The position numbers and the translations under genes were made by a program. Source: Comamonas sp. JUb58 (GTDB taxonomy: Bacteria > Pseudomonadota > Gammaproteobacteria > Burkholderiales > Burkholderiaceae_C). Taken from it: a DNA stretch of 64,000 nucleotides. The notes under the pieces are model-generated. The model was given only the letters and a program-made list of their open reading frames with translations. It was not told the DNA's origin and did no database searches. This document shows, one piece after another, positions 54,801-63,876 of the stretch. The stretch covers positions 62,001 through 126,000 of the forward strand of contig NZ_SOAL01000015.1 in assembly GCF_004364775.1 (NCBI RefSeq), given 5' to 3'. Within the stretch, counting starts at the first letter, position 1, and each line of letters opens with the position of its first letter.

Positions 54801-55729
54801 AGCTTGGGTCCTTGCGGGTCCAGGCCATTCATCTCGTACATCATCTCCGAGGCTTCGATCTCCCCGCTGGCCAGGTCCAGGGTCCAGCTGCCGATGCGCG
54901 AGAGGCGCTCGGCGCGGCGCAGCGAGTCATAGCTCTGGCGCAGCTGGCTTTCCGATTCGCGCATCTGCGTCATGTCGCGCGAGATGCCCAAGAGGCCAAT
55001 GACCTCGCCATGCTCGTCGCGGTACTGGCTTTTGATGGACTGGAAGCTGAGCCGGCGCCCATCGATCAGCGCATGGGCCTCCGACACCACCGGTGCGGTG
55101 GAGCGGAACACGGCGGCATCGTCTTCGGCAAAATTGTTGCGTCCCCCCAGGATCTCGGCATCGGTCTTGCCGATCAGCCCCCCGGGCGGCATCTGCGTGA
55201 TGGCTTCGGCCGCAGGGTTGGCGAACACATAGCGGCCCTGGCGGTCCTTGACAAAGACGATGTCCGAGGTGCCGCGCATCACCGCATCGAGCAAGTGGGT
55301 GGAATGGCGCCACTGCTGGGTGCTTTTCTCGACCTGCTGCTCCAGCGCGGCGTTGAGCAGCTGGATCTCCTGTTCGCGGCGCACCCGCTCGGTGATGTCA
55401 TGGGCGATGGTGAAAAACTGCTTCTCGCCATGCACCAGTTGGCAGGTGATGTGCACTTCCACCGGAAAGCTGGAGCCATCCCTGCGCCGGTGGGTGTTGG
55501 TGGTCACGGCATGCGCGCCGGGCTCCATGCCTTGCCACAGCGCCAGCAGCTCGGGGACCGGGTAATCCAGCGCAAAATCGGCCACGTTCATGGCCTTCAG
55601 CTCGGCCAGGCTATAGCCCAGTTCCCGGTAAGCCTGGGTATTGACATCCAGGATGCGGCCTTGCGTATCGGTCACGAAAAAGGCGTCCGAGAAATGGTCT
55701 AGCAAGTGGCGATACGGCGTATCTGGCAT
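51857..55729 (-). CDS. Multi-PAS hybrid sensor histidine kinase with two receivers and Hpt
   Basis: A 1290-residue kinase with no membrane segment, so a cytoplasmic sensor. Order: four PAS-type sensor domains (about 5-115, 145-255, 270-385 and 395-510), HisKA with His537 in MSHEIRTPMN, HATPase (NNLVSNAIKFTH; YGGSGLGLAIC), receiver 1 (Asp834 in LMDWRMPGMDG), receiver 2 (Asp988 in LMDVHMPQMDG) and a C-terminal Hpt with His1136 in LAHSLKGALGYLD. This is a complete four-step phosphorelay in one chain, ready to act on the downstream REC-GGDEF protein. AGGAC precedes the ATG at 55729. Confidence 0.93.
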   Translation of the reverse strand: MPDTPYRHLLDHFSDAFFVTDTQGRILDVNTQAYRELGYSLAELKAMNVADFALDYPVPELLALWQGMEPGAHAVTTNTHRRRDGSSFPVEVHITCQLVHGEKQFFTIAHDITERVRREQEIQLLNAALEQQVEKSTQQWRHSTHLLDAVMRGTSDIVFVKDRQGRYVFANPAAEAITQMPPGGLIGKTDAEILGGRNNFAEDDAAVFRSTAPVVSEAHALIDGRRLSFQSIKSQYRDEHGEVIGLLGISRDMTQMRESESQLRQSYDSLRRAERLSRIGSWTLDLASGEIEASEMMYEMNGLDPQGPKLTQDNIAHMMPPQDYAKVAAAIAQCAQTGQPYRLDVTHYTPDGGQFPASILGQADYDSSGRIVSLSGTLQDLSEREQARQRLEALADNLPSGAIYRVEGETVPLRMSYISAGIEKLIGVSAQAIMADNAAYIKTIHPADLAMYRQQQREALERMSLFDCSFRIIRPDGGLRWLRCRSAPSRQEVGTAWDGIMLDITREREAELALQKAKEMAEAAERAKSEFLATMSHEIRTPMNTVIGMTRLIQQTPLLPKQRNYLEKVELSANALLSVINDILDFSKIEAGMLTLENVEFALDDVLETVSAVTTLRAEEKGIEVVYSVAPDVPRQLSGDPLRLSQVLNNLVSNAIKFTHLGEVVISIRSAETAGNRPVTPGKIVLEITVKDTGIGMNAAQMSQLFRPFSQADSQTTRRYGGSGLGLAICQRLVGQMGGELKVESSPGLGSTFSFSVQLHPAQLQQAPKPARYHGTPVDRVLIVDDNASARDILAEMVRGFGMRADTVDSGEQALSDLQLASRVGTPYGLVLMDWRMPGMDGLEVARRIREEEHLSATPAVLMVTAYGRDEVMRKAEALRLQGLLIKPVTQSVLFNAILEALQSQGGSVSRRAFSDASGHAQLLHSNPTQLYPHLQGKNVLVVDDNALNREVAADFLSLVGVQVSLATNGSEALSMLEQRPYDAVLMDVHMPQMDGLDATRALRQLPHLQQLPVIALTAQARVEDRAAIEEAGMNAHLTKPIDERKLYETLSEWIVGSSGQNESLDAPESEFLRDETRVAATPGINHAKMLQRFHGNAERVERVLAGFYRDFADAPQTLVLHVQQADWQPLSMLAHSLKGALGYLDAASLVQAAETIENQARDWTQAPPPAAQPQQQLHAETTEFAAQLQTLLQGLASRQNLAAAQPDASEEAAPAASPAPANNLRQELKHLKRLVADGDYAAVSELEHMLSASPAARWTPLLQQILQHVEDLDADAALAAIDRLENILL

Positions 55730-56138
55730 CGTTGGTCCTGGTCAAAGAAAACGCCACCTCGGGGTGACGGGCTGGGCTGGGGCATTGCAGGTGGCCATGC
55801 TGCATACGCACAGGCATGCAGGGGCCGGTGCTGCATTGTCGCGGCTCCAGACAGGCATTTGCGCAGCCCCAAAGCCTAAATTCGTTTGGCGCAGTGCGGG
55901 CAAACATTTGCCTATGGTGGGGAGCGGGCCATAGTTTCTTGCGGTGGCAGCAGGCCGGCAGCCCCGGCCCGCCCCGGTTTTGGGGTGAGCGGGTAGAATC
56001 AAGGGTTTGCAGGGCTGTGGCTCAGCTGTAGCTCACAGTTCCTTGCGCGCCAGCCCTTTGCGCCCGGGTACCGGGTCTCGGCATCCTTTCGGCGCCCCCC
56101 TTTGCCACGTTCGCCACGATTACTCAAGACTCCACCCT
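55730..56138. promoter_or_regulatory. Divergent intergenic region hybrid kinase-ffh
   Basis: 409 bases without a supported gene. A TAGAAT at 55994-55999 is a plausible -10 for ffh, about 140 bases upstream, with no clear -35. The remaining sequence is GC-rich and I see no regulator motif. Confidence 0.35.
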
Positions 56139-57518
56139 ATGGCTTCCGCACTGACCGATAAACTCTCGCGCCTCGTCAAGGAAATGCGTGGCCAGGCCCG
56201 CATCACCGAATCCAACGTGCAGGACATGCTGCGCGAAGTGCGCATGGCGCTGCTGGAAGCGGACGTGGCCTTGCCCGTGGTGCGCGACTTCATTGCCCGC
56301 GTCAAGGAAAAAGCGCTGGGCCAGGAAGTGCTGGGCAGCCTCAAGCCAGGCCAGACCCTGGTGTCCATCGTCAACAAGGAACTGGCCGCCACCATGGGCG
56401 AAGGCGTGGCCGACATCAACCTGCAGGCCCAGCCGCCTGCGGTGATCCTGATGGCCGGTCTGCAAGGTGCCGGTAAGACGACTACCACGGCCAAGCTGGC
56501 CAAGCACCTGATCGAGCGCCGCAAGAAGAAAGTGCTGACCGTCTCTGGTGACGTGTACCGCCCCGCCGCTATCGAGCAGCTCAAGACCGTGACGCAGCAA
56601 GCGGGTGCCGAGTGGTTCCCCAGCACCCCTGACCAAAAGCCCCTGGACATTGCCAACGCAGCGCTGGACTACGCCAAGCGCCACTACTTTGATGTGCTGC
56701 TGGTCGATACCGCCGGCCGTCTGGCGATCGACGAAGTGCTGATGACCGAAATCCAGCAATTGCACGTCGCGCTGAAGCCGGTTGAGACTTTGTTCGTCGT
56801 CGATGCCATGCAGGGCCAGGATGCGATCAACACTGCCAAGGCTTTCAAGGAAGCCTTGCCACTCACCGGCATTGTGCTGACTAAGCTCGACGGTGACTCG
56901 CGCGGCGGTGCGGCACTGTCGGTGCGTCAGATCACCGGTGCACCGATCAAGTTTGCCGGTGTGTCCGAAAAGCTCGACGGCCTGGAAGTGTTCGATGCCG
57001 AGCGCCATGCACAGCGCGTGCTGGGCATGGGCGACATCGTCGCGCTGGTCGAGCAGGTCTCCAAGGGCGTGGACCTGCAGGCGGCACAAAAGATGGCCGA
57101 GAAGATCAAGTCCGGCGACGGCTTTGACCTGAACGACTTCCTGGGCCAGCTCCAGCAGATGAAGCAGATGGGCGGCCTGTCGACCCTGATGGACAAGCTG
57201 CCCTCCGAGCTGGCGGGCAAGGCCGGTCAGGTCGATATGGACAAGGCCGAGCGCGAAGTGCGCCGCAAGGAAGGCATCATCTGCTCGATGACTCCCTATG
57301 AACGCGCCAAGCCCGAGTTCATCAAGGCCACGCGCAAGAAGCGCATTGCGGCCGGCGCCGGTGTGCAGGTGCAAGAGGTCAACCGCCTGCTCAACGAGTT
57401 TGGCCAGATGCAGCAGATGATGAAGAAGATGAAGGGCGGCGGCCTGATGAAGATGATGAAGAAGATGGGCGGCATGAAGGGCATGATGGGCGGCGGCATG
57501 CCCAAGCTGCCGTTCTAA
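56139..57518 (+). CDS. ffh: Signal recognition particle protein Ffh
   Basis: A 459-residue GTPase that, with 4.5S RNA, delivers membrane proteins to FtsY and the Sec translocon. N domain with MRGQARITESNVQDMLREVR and ALLEADVALPVV, G domain with GLQGAGKTTTTAKLA, DTAGRL and TKLDGD, and a C-terminal methionine-rich M domain (MQQMMKKMKGGGLMKMMKKM) that binds signal peptides. I start at the ATG at 56139; the frame is open 44 codons further upstream but without similarity. It is convergent with cfa. Confidence 0.97.
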   Translation: MASALTDKLSRLVKEMRGQARITESNVQDMLREVRMALLEADVALPVVRDFIARVKEKALGQEVLGSLKPGQTLVSIVNKELAATMGEGVADINLQAQPPAVILMAGLQGAGKTTTTAKLAKHLIERRKKKVLTVSGDVYRPAAIEQLKTVTQQAGAEWFPSTPDQKPLDIANAALDYAKRHYFDVLLVDTAGRLAIDEVLMTEIQQLHVALKPVETLFVVDAMQGQDAINTAKAFKEALPLTGIVLTKLDGDSRGGAALSVRQITGAPIKFAGVSEKLDGLEVFDAERHAQRVLGMGDIVALVEQVSKGVDLQAAQKMAEKIKSGDGFDLNDFLGQLQQMKQMGGLSTLMDKLPSELAGKAGQVDMDKAEREVRRKEGIICSMTPYERAKPEFIKATRKKRIAAGAGVQVQEVNRLLNEFGQMQQMMKKMKGGGLMKMMKKMGGMKGMMGGGMPKLPF

Positions 57519-57561
57519 GAACATCCTGCATTCGGGGCGCTCGTAGCATCCCCTCCATCGC

Positions 57562-57588
57562 CAAGGCGCCCTTGCACGGGGCGCCTTG
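57562..57588. terminator. Probable terminator between ffh and cfa
   Basis: Perfect arms CAAGGCGCCC / GGGCGCCTTG around a 7-base loop, in the gap between two convergent genes. The T tail is weak on both sides, so confidence in termination is moderate. Confidence 0.6.
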
Positions 57589-57600
57589 TCCGTTTCTGCC

Positions 57601-58866
57601 TTAGCCGTTGAGAGCTGCAGCGCGCAGCAGCTCGCGCTCCGCCAAGGCGGCCTTGCGTGCGCCGATGTAATCACGCGTCAGCGGCACCGCCTCCTGCTTG
57701 CGCGCAATCTGCACCTGGAAGATGGCAATGTCTTGGTAGCGGAAAGCGGTCTCGGACATGGACAGGTAGAACTCCCACATCCTGCAAAAGCGCTCGTCAT
57801 AGAGTTGCATGGCCTGGGCGCGCTTGGCCATGAAGCGCTCGCGCCAGTGCCTGAGGGTGAGGGCATAGTGCAGGCGCAGCACCTCGATATCGGTGACGAC
57901 CAGGCCGGAGCGCTCCAGTGCGGGCATGAACTCGGACATCGACGGAATATGCCCGCCGGGGAAGATATAGCGCTCAATCCAGGGGTTGTTGAAATCGGGC
58001 ACATCGCTGTTGCCGATGAAGTGCAGGAGCATGACGCCATCCTCGCGCAGCAGCGAGCGGCACTGCTGGAAGAAGGCATCATGGAACGCGGTGCCGACAT
58101 GCTCGAACATGCCGACCGACACAATGCGGTCAAACGGCCCCTGGGTGTCGCGGTAGTCCTCCAGGCGGTAGTTCAGCTGGCTGGCGCTGGCAGACGAGGC
58201 CGCGCGTTGGCGCGCCACTTCCAGCTGTTCCACCGACAACGTGACGCCGGTGACCTGGCCCGCGCCCGCGACCTCGGCCAGGTAGCGTGAGAGCCCGCCC
58301 CAGCCGCAGCCAATATCGAGCACCTGGTGGCCGGGCTCGACAAGCAGCTTGGCGGCGATATGCCGCATCTTGGCAACCTGGGCTACCTCCAGCGGCTCAT
58401 CGCCTTGCTCAAAGTAGGCGCAGGAGTACTGGCGCTCAGCGTCCAAAAAAAGCTCGTAGAGCCGGTCATCTAGGTCGTAGTGGTGGGCGACATTGGCGCG
58501 TGCCTTGCCACGCAGGTTGTTCTGCAGCATGGGCTTGAGGCGCATGCGCCAGGCATCCAGGCTGCGCACCATGGCCGATACCGGCACGTCCTTAGCGTGG
58601 CGCAGCAGCAGTTCCAGCACGTCATAGATACTGCCATGCTCCACCAGCAGGCGGCCTTGCATGAACATCTCGCCAAAGTTCAGATCCGGATCCCGCAGAA
58701 TGGCCCAGATCGCCCGCGTGTCGCTGAAGCGGATGCTTGCCGTGGGCGAACTCCCAGCGCCAAAGAGCTGCCTCTTGCCGGAGGGGAAGACCACCTCCAG
58801 CACGCCCGTCACCACAAGGGGCGCTAAATTGCGCGTCAACAGCTGCTCTGCCAGTCTCCCAAACAT
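57601..58866 (-). CDS. cfa: Cyclopropane-fatty-acyl-phospholipid synthase
   Basis: A 421-residue SAM-dependent methyltransferase that adds a methylene bridge to unsaturated acyl chains of membrane lipids, often in stationary phase or acid stress. The SAM motif is VLDIGCGWGGLSRYLAE, preceded by YDLDDRLYELFLD and the YSCAYF motif that contacts the lipid head group; FPGGHIPSM and FEHVGTAF are also typical. Length is slightly above the E. coli enzyme. It stands alone between ffh and selD; no promoter was recognised. Confidence 0.93.
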   Translation of the reverse strand: MFGRLAEQLLTRNLAPLVVTGVLEVVFPSGKRQLFGAGSSPTASIRFSDTRAIWAILRDPDLNFGEMFMQGRLLVEHGSIYDVLELLLRHAKDVPVSAMVRSLDAWRMRLKPMLQNNLRGKARANVAHHYDLDDRLYELFLDAERQYSCAYFEQGDEPLEVAQVAKMRHIAAKLLVEPGHQVLDIGCGWGGLSRYLAEVAGAGQVTGVTLSVEQLEVARQRAASSASASQLNYRLEDYRDTQGPFDRIVSVGMFEHVGTAFHDAFFQQCRSLLREDGVMLLHFIGNSDVPDFNNPWIERYIFPGGHIPSMSEFMPALERSGLVVTDIEVLRLHYALTLRHWRERFMAKRAQAMQLYDERFCRMWEFYLSMSETAFRYQDIAIFQVQIARKQEAVPLTRDYIGARKAALAERELLRAAALNG

Positions 58867-58998
58867 GGATGCCAGTCCTTTCTTGTCTTTCTGCTGAAGA
58901 TCTTTGAACCAATCTTGGAGTGTGTGTCGCAGTTATTGCGCGCTTGTCGAGCGATTGTTGCCAAATCATGGAGACGCACCCATGCAGAAGCCGCCAGC

Positions 58999-59024
58999 AA
59001 AAACGCCTGCTTGCAGCAGGCGTT
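58999..59024 (-). terminator. Rho-independent terminator after selD
   Basis: Minus-strand stem AACGCCTGC / GCAGGCGTT with a 5-base loop and a T run, 22 bases past the selD stop. Confidence 0.87.
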
Positions 59025-59045
59025 GTGGTGTTGGGATGCAGGTGT

Positions 59046-60113
59046 TCAGGACACTACTACCTTGGCCTCGCCCGCCTGCATATGGCCGACCACGCAGGCA
59101 TCGCCAAAGCCCTGGGTTTTGAAGATGTCCAGCACCTGGCCAACAGCCTCCGGTGTGCAGGAGACCAGCAGGCCACCAGAGGTTTGCGGATCGGTCAGCA
59201 GGCTGCGCATGGCATCGGGCAGCTGCGCATCCAGTGCCACATCGCCGCCGTAGGATGCCCAGTTGCGGCCTGATGCGCCGGTCACCACGCCTTGCTGGGC
59301 CAGGTCCATGACGCCAGGCAGCAGCGGCAGCGTCTGGCTGTCGATCACGGCCGTCAACTGTGCGCCCCGTGCCAGCTCCAGCGTATGGCCCAGCAGGCCA
59401 AAGCCGGTCACATCGGTCAGCGCATGCACATCAGCCAACTGCCCCAGCGCCGCACCGGGCCGGTTGAGCTGGGTGGTGGTGCGCACCATGCTGGCGTAGG
59501 CGCTGTCGCTGAGCAGGCCTTTTTTCAGCGCGGCCGATTGGATGCCGACGCCGATGGCCTTGCCCAGAATCAGCACATCGCCGGCCTGGGCATCGCGGTT
59601 GCGTTTGAGCTGTGCGGGGTTGACGATGCCGATACCGACCAGGCCATAGATGGGCTCGACCGAGTCGATGGAGTGGCCGCCGGCCAGCGGAATGCCGGCA
59701 TCGCGGCAGACCGATTCGCCGCCTTCCAGAATCTTGGCGATGACATCATGGGGCAGCACATTGATCGGCATGCCGACAATGGCCAGCGCCATCAGCGGCG
59801 TGCCGCCCATCGCATAGATATCCGACAGCGCATTGGTTGCGGCAATGCGGCCAAAGTCATAGGGGTCATCGACGATGGGCATGAAGAAGTCGGTGGTCGC
59901 GACGATCGCCTGCGTGTCGTTGATCTGGTAGACCGCCGCGTCATCGGCCGTCTCCGTCCCCACCAGCAGTGGCGCGTAGAACTGTTTGGGCACCGCGCTG
60001 CGGCTCATCAGATCGGCCAGCACCCCAGGAGCAATCTTGCAACCGCAGCCACCGCCATGCGACAGCGAGGTCAGGCGCGGCGAAGCGGGCAGGGGGGCGG
60101 TGGGGGCATTCAT
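59046..60113 (-). CDS. selD: Selenide, water dikinase
   Basis: A 355-residue ATP-dependent enzyme that makes selenophosphate, the selenium donor for selenocysteine and selenouridine. The active-site loop reads SHGGGCGCK with Cys23 and Lys26 at the catalytic positions; here the residue is cysteine, not selenocysteine. Later motifs TTDFFMPIVDDPYDFGRIAA (in parts), DVTGFGLLGH and LTDPQTSGGLL are typical. I start at the ATG at 60113; an in-frame extension upstream would run through non-conserved sequence. It is the last protein gene of the sel cluster. Confidence 0.96.
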   Translation of the reverse strand: MNAPTAPLPASPRLTSLSHGGGCGCKIAPGVLADLMSRSAVPKQFYAPLLVGTETADDAAVYQINDTQAIVATTDFFMPIVDDPYDFGRIAATNALSDIYAMGGTPLMALAIVGMPINVLPHDVIAKILEGGESVCRDAGIPLAGGHSIDSVEPIYGLVGIGIVNPAQLKRNRDAQAGDVLILGKAIGVGIQSAALKKGLLSDSAYASMVRTTTQLNRPGAALGQLADVHALTDVTGFGLLGHTLELARGAQLTAVIDSQTLPLLPGVMDLAQQGVVTGASGRNWASYGGDVALDAQLPDAMRSLLTDPQTSGGLLVSCTPEAVGQVLDIFKTQGFGDACVVGHMQAGEAKVVVS

Positions 60114-60232
60114 ACAGACATCCTCATGGGTAACAGACAAGCGAGAAAAGCGGTGCCGCCAATGGCGACCCACCATTATCGGCATTTGGCGGGCGGCGCT
60201 GCGCCATGCTGTTTTTTGGGGGATGAGGGGGA

Positions 60233-60328
60233 TGGCGGAAGACAGCTGGAGTCGAACCAACCCAGGAGTGGCTGACACCCCTCACCGGGTTTGAAGCCCG
60301 GCCGCGCCACCGGGCACGATTGCCTTCC
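60233..60328 (-). tRNA. selC: tRNA-Sec (anticodon TCA)
   Basis: A 96-base tRNA on the minus strand with an 8-base acceptor stem (GGAAGGCA / TGTCTTCC), a long variable arm and a T arm ending in GGTTCGACTCC. The anticodon TCA, complementary to UGA, is at 60292-60294, and CCA is encoded (60235-60233). The longer acceptor arm and the UCA anticodon identify selenocysteine tRNA. It lies between selB and selD in the same direction. Confidence 0.95.
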
Positions 60329-60417
60329 CTGCAACACGGGCGTGTTGGGCAAGATGGCCGATTGTAGCGGCTCTGCGCGGTGGCTGCGGCTGGCGCTGCC
60401 GCAGACCCTTGGGTGGT

Positions 60418-62343
60418 TTATGAGGTGGTTCCTGCCTGCCAGCGTACCCCGGGGCGCAGCACATGCGTATCGCGCACGCGGCGGGTGTAGCCCACGCGGT
60501 CGAAGAACTCCAGGATCTGGATGGCGCGCTTGCGGCCCAGGGCCGTGGCGTCGCGGAAGGCATGGGCCTGCACTTCGCCGCGCTCGGCCTGCTGTGCAAG
60601 CTCTGCGGTGAGTGCCGCCAGCGCATCCATGCAGGGCGCGGCATAGAACAAGTCCTTGACCACCTGGAACACCAAACCCTGGCGCGAGAGCTTTTTGAGC
60701 AGCTGGCGCACCAGCTCCTCCCCGGCGCCATGGTCGCGTGCCAGATCGCGCACCCAGGGCGGGTCAAAGCGGCCTGCGGTGATGGCCGGCAGCAGCCGCT
60801 GGGCCAGGGCTTGTTCGGCCTCGCTCAGTTGCACGGTGTGGCCGGGCAGGTGCAGCCAAGCGCCGCTGCTGGCGATCTGGCCGGCAGCGATCAGCGCATC
60901 GAGCAGGCCCTGGTAGAGGGCATCGTGGGGGCCATGCCGCAGCGCGGGTAGGGCCATGCGGCGCAACCGGGCTGCGTTGATGCCGGGCTCGTCGGGAGCC
61001 ACTTCGTGGAAGCGTTGCAGTGCTTGCAGCAGCTGGTCTTGCAGCGTTTGCCAGGCAGCGCTGTCCACCAGCAGCGCATCGCCGTCGGGCAGTGGCAGGC
61101 TTTTGCAGTTATCGGCAATGGCGGGTGTTGCGCTACCGGTTAGCCGCACCAGCTGCGAACGTGCCAGGCCCAGCGGGGCTCCGGCCAGCAGCGGGCCGGT
61201 GTCGGCCGTGTCAATCCAGTGCGCCAAGGCAGCCAGGTAGGCCATGCGGCTTTCGCTGCGGCGCTTGCGGGCGGGGGCATAGGGATCGAGCACCATGGCG
61301 CCAGCAATGGTGCGGTTGGCCTGGGCATTGCGCACGATGACGCGGTCGCCGGGCAGCACATGTGCCGGAGCGTCCAGCACCAGCTGGGCCAGTGCTTCGG
61401 TGCCGGGGGTCAGTTCGCCATCCTGCAGCAAGGCGATATGGCCGGTGCAGCGCATGGTGCCCAGGTGCAGGTGCACGGCCGACCATTGGGCCAGCGGTGG
61501 TCCATCGGCAAGCAGGTGCAGGCGCACGTCCATGCGCTGAGTGGTTTGGCGCAGGCGTGCGTCCATGATCCAGTCGCCGCGCGTGATGGCCTCCTTGGCA
61601 ATGCCTGCCAGGTTCAGCGCGCAGCGCTGGCCGGCCAGGCCCTGCGTGCTGGCCTGGTTCTGCGCATGGATGCTGCGCACGCGTACGGGCGTGCCGCTGG
61701 CCGAATGCACGAGGCTGTCGCCCACAGCCACCTGGCCGTTGAAGACCGTGCCCGTCACCACCGTGCCCTGGCCGGGCAGGCTGAAGACCCGGTCCACCGC
61801 CAAGCGGAACAGCCCGCCATGGGCGCGCTGGGGCATGGCCTGGGCCTGCTGGTGCAGGTGCTGACGCAGCGCCCAGACGCCAGGGTCATCGGGCAGCGCG
61901 GCTGCGGTTTCAAAGATGGGCGCATCGGCCAGGTTGCTGCGGGCCAGAATGGCGGTGATCTCGTCCCTCACCTCATCGATGCGAGCGCGGGGCACGCGGT
62001 CCACCTTGGTGAGGGCCACCGTGCCCTGGCGGATGCCCAGCAGCTGCAAAATTTCCAGATGCTCCAGGGTCTGGGGCATCACGCCATCATCGGCGGCCAC
62101 CACCAGCAAGGCATGGTCAATGCCCACGGCCCCGGCGGCCATGGTGTGCACAAATTTCTCATGGCCGGGCACATCGATGATGCCCAGTACATCGCCATTG
62201 GCCAGCGGGGTGTAGGCGTAACCCAGCTCGATCGAGATGCCGCGCGCCTTTTCTTCCTTCAGGCGGTCGGTCTCCACACCAGTGAGCGCACGCACCAGGG
62301 TGGTCTTGCCATGGTCGATATGGCCTGCGGTGCCGATGATCAT
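60418..62343 (-). CDS. selB: Selenocysteine-specific elongation factor SelB
   Basis: A 641-residue GTPase that brings Sec-tRNA to UGA codons marked by a SECIS hairpin. The N-terminal EF-Tu-like part has [14 protein letters not shown], the [12 protein letters not shown] switch and LTKVDRVP; the C-terminal region contains winged-helix repeats that bind the SECIS RNA ([40 protein letters not shown]). The start overlaps the stop of selA by four bases (ATGA), so both are made from one message. Length is typical of bacterial SelB. Confidence 0.96.
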   Translation of the reverse strand: MIIGTAGHIDHGKTTLVRALTGVETDRLKEEKARGISIELGYAYTPLANGDVLGIIDVPGHEKFVHTMAAGAVGIDHALLVVAADDGVMPQTLEHLEILQLLGIRQGTVALTKVDRVPRARIDEVRDEITAILARSNLADAPIFETAAALPDDPGVWALRQHLHQQAQAMPQRAHGGLFRLAVDRVFSLPGQGTVVTGTVFNGQVAVGDSLVHSASGTPVRVRSIHAQNQASTQGLAGQRCALNLAGIAKEAITRGDWIMDARLRQTTQRMDVRLHLLADGPPLAQWSAVHLHLGTMRCTGHIALLQDGELTPGTEALAQLVLDAPAHVLPGDRVIVRNAQANRTIAGAMVLDPYAPARKRRSESRMAYLAALAHWIDTADTGPLLAGAPLGLARSQLVRLTGSATPAIADNCKSLPLPDGDALLVDSAAWQTLQDQLLQALQRFHEVAPDEPGINAARLRRMALPALRHGPHDALYQGLLDALIAAGQIASSGAWLHLPGHTVQLSEAEQALAQRLLPAITAGRFDPPWVRDLARDHGAGEELVRQLLKKLSRQGLVFQVVKDLFYAAPCMDALAALTAELAQQAERGEVQAHAFRDATALGRKRAIQILEFFDRVGYTRRVRDTHVLRPGVRWQAGTTS

Positions 62344-63767
62344 GCCTGGCCGTCCGTAGCGCTGCTGCCCAGGGCCAGCTGCTGCAGGTTGGCGGCAAAG
62401 GCGGCCTGGTCGGCCGCTTCCAGGCAGCGCAGGTCCAGCCAGAGCGCATCGTCGCGCAGCCGGCCGATCACCGGGCGCGGCAACTGGCGCAGCGCGGCTT
62501 CGAGCTGCTGCAACAGGCGGCCGGCGCGTTTGCGCTCTTGGGGGCGTACCACCAGGCCATGGCTGGGCAGGCTTTCCACGGGCAGCGCGCCACTGCCGAT
62601 CTGGCTGGTCATCGCGGCATGCTCCACCAGATAGTCCGGCCCCAGCAGGCTTTGCAGCGGTGCCTGCAGCGCGATCGCTTGCTGCTCCATGGCGGCAGCC
62701 GGGCGGGTGAAGAGGCGCAAGGTGGTCAGGCGTTCGGCCAGCTTCTCGGGGTGCAGGTAGAGGCGCAACGTAGGTTCAAGCGCGGCCAGGGTGAGCTTGC
62801 CCACGCGCAGCGCGCGCTTGAGCGGGTTCTTCTTGATCTGGGCGATCAAGGCCTTGCTGCCGACAATGATGCCGGCCTGCGGGCCGCCCAGCAGCTTGTC
62901 GCCGCTGAAAGTGACGATGTCGGCACCGGACTCGATGGTTTCGCGCACGGTCACCTCATAGGGCAGGCCCCAGTCGCGCATGTCGATCAAGGTGCCACTG
63001 CCCAGGTCCACGATCAAGGGCAGCTGGCGCGCATGGGCGATGCGGGCCACATCGGCCTCGGCCACTGACTTGGTGAAGCCGCTGATCGCATAGTTGCTGC
63101 AATGCACCTTCATCAGCGCAGCGCTGTGCTCGCCTAGCGCGGCTTCGTAGTCTTTCTCATGGGTGCGGTTGGTGGTGCCCACCTCGACAAGGCGGGCGCC
63201 CGCGCGGGTCATCACATCGGGGATGCGGAAGGCGCCGCCGATCTCGACCAGCTCGCCGCGCGAGACCACCACTTCCTTGTCGCGCGCCAGGGTGGACAGC
63301 ACCAGCAGCACGGCCGCCGCATTGTTGTTGACGATGGTGGCCGCTTCGGCGCCGGTCAGGCGGCAGACCAGGTCTTCGACCAGGTCATCGCGGTCACCCC
63401 GGCCACCGTCGGCCAGGTCGTATTCCAGATTGCTGGGGGTTGCCAGTGCCTGCACCACGGCATCGATGGCCTCTTGCGGCAACAGCGCCCGGCCCAGGTT
63501 GGTGTGCAGCACCGTGCCGGTCAGGTTGTAGACGGCCTTGAGGCGCGGCGCAAACAGCTGTTGGAGCTTTTGTTCGGCAGCGTCCAGCAAGGCATCGGCA
63601 CTGTCTGCGCTGCTGCCCGCCGCTGCCAGCCAGCGCCTGCGGGCCTCGCCCAGCGCGGCGCGGATGGCCTGGGTGCACTGGGCCTTGCCATAGCTGTCCA
63701 ACAGCGCAGCGGTGCGCGGGTGCTGCAGCAGCTTGTCAACAGAGGGCAGGTGGGTGGGTGCGTTCAT
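62340..63767 (-). CDS. selA: L-seryl-tRNA(Sec) selenium transferase
   Basis: A 475-residue PLP enzyme that turns seryl-tRNA(Sec) into selenocysteyl-tRNA(Sec). The PLP lysine lies in [30 protein letters not shown] and [15 protein letters not shown] are other family blocks. The ATG at 63767 ([14 protein letters not shown]) is chosen; an in-frame TTG two codons upstream is less likely. It is the first gene of the selA-selB pair, preceded by a terminator that separates it from the fdhE-like gene. Confidence 0.95.
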   Translation of the reverse strand: MNAPTHLPSVDKLLQHPRTAALLDSYGKAQCTQAIRAALGEARRRWLAAAGSSADSADALLDAAEQKLQQLFAPRLKAVYNLTGTVLHTNLGRALLPQEAIDAVVQALATPSNLEYDLADGGRGDRDDLVEDLVCRLTGAEAATIVNNNAAAVLLVLSTLARDKEVVVSRGELVEIGGAFRIPDVMTRAGARLVEVGTTNRTHEKDYEAALGEHSAALMKVHCSNYAISGFTKSVAEADVARIAHARQLPLIVDLGSGTLIDMRDWGLPYEVTVRETIESGADIVTFSGDKLLGGPQAGIIVGSKALIAQIKKNPLKRALRVGKLTLAALEPTLRLYLHPEKLAERLTTLRLFTRPAAAMEQQAIALQAPLQSLLGPDYLVEHAAMTSQIGSGALPVESLPSHGLVVRPQERKRAGRLLQQLEAALRQLPRPVIGRLRDDALWLDLRCLEAADQAAFAANLQQLALGSSATDGQA

Positions 63768-63797
63768 GGGCAAACCAGCTCAAACAGGGGCAGAAAT

Positions 63798-63832
63798 AAA
63801 AAAACGATGGGCTGCGGCAGCAGCGCCATCGT
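63798..63832 (-). terminator. Rho-independent terminator after the fdhE-like gene
   Basis: On the minus strand, arms ACGATGG and CCATCGT (with inner GCTGC/GCAGC pairing) precede seven T. It lies about 45 bases past the stop of the partial gene at the window edge. Confidence 0.8.
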
Positions 63833-63876
63833 CCAGTATGGCATGGTGCCAAAACGTTCAGGTGCTCGGCACGGGC

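Noticed and set aside
51923..55702. A 1259-codon open frame on the plus strand antisense to the hybrid kinase
   Set aside because: Long antisense frames are common in GC-rich genes with strong third-position bias. The translation is low-complexity (His/Gln/Gly/Leu rich) and shows no domain, while the minus strand encodes a clear multi-domain kinase.
60282..60767. Minus-strand frame running over the tRNA-Sec region and the 3' end of selB
   Set aside because: It overlaps tRNA-Sec and selB in another frame and has no similarity; both overlapping features are strong.
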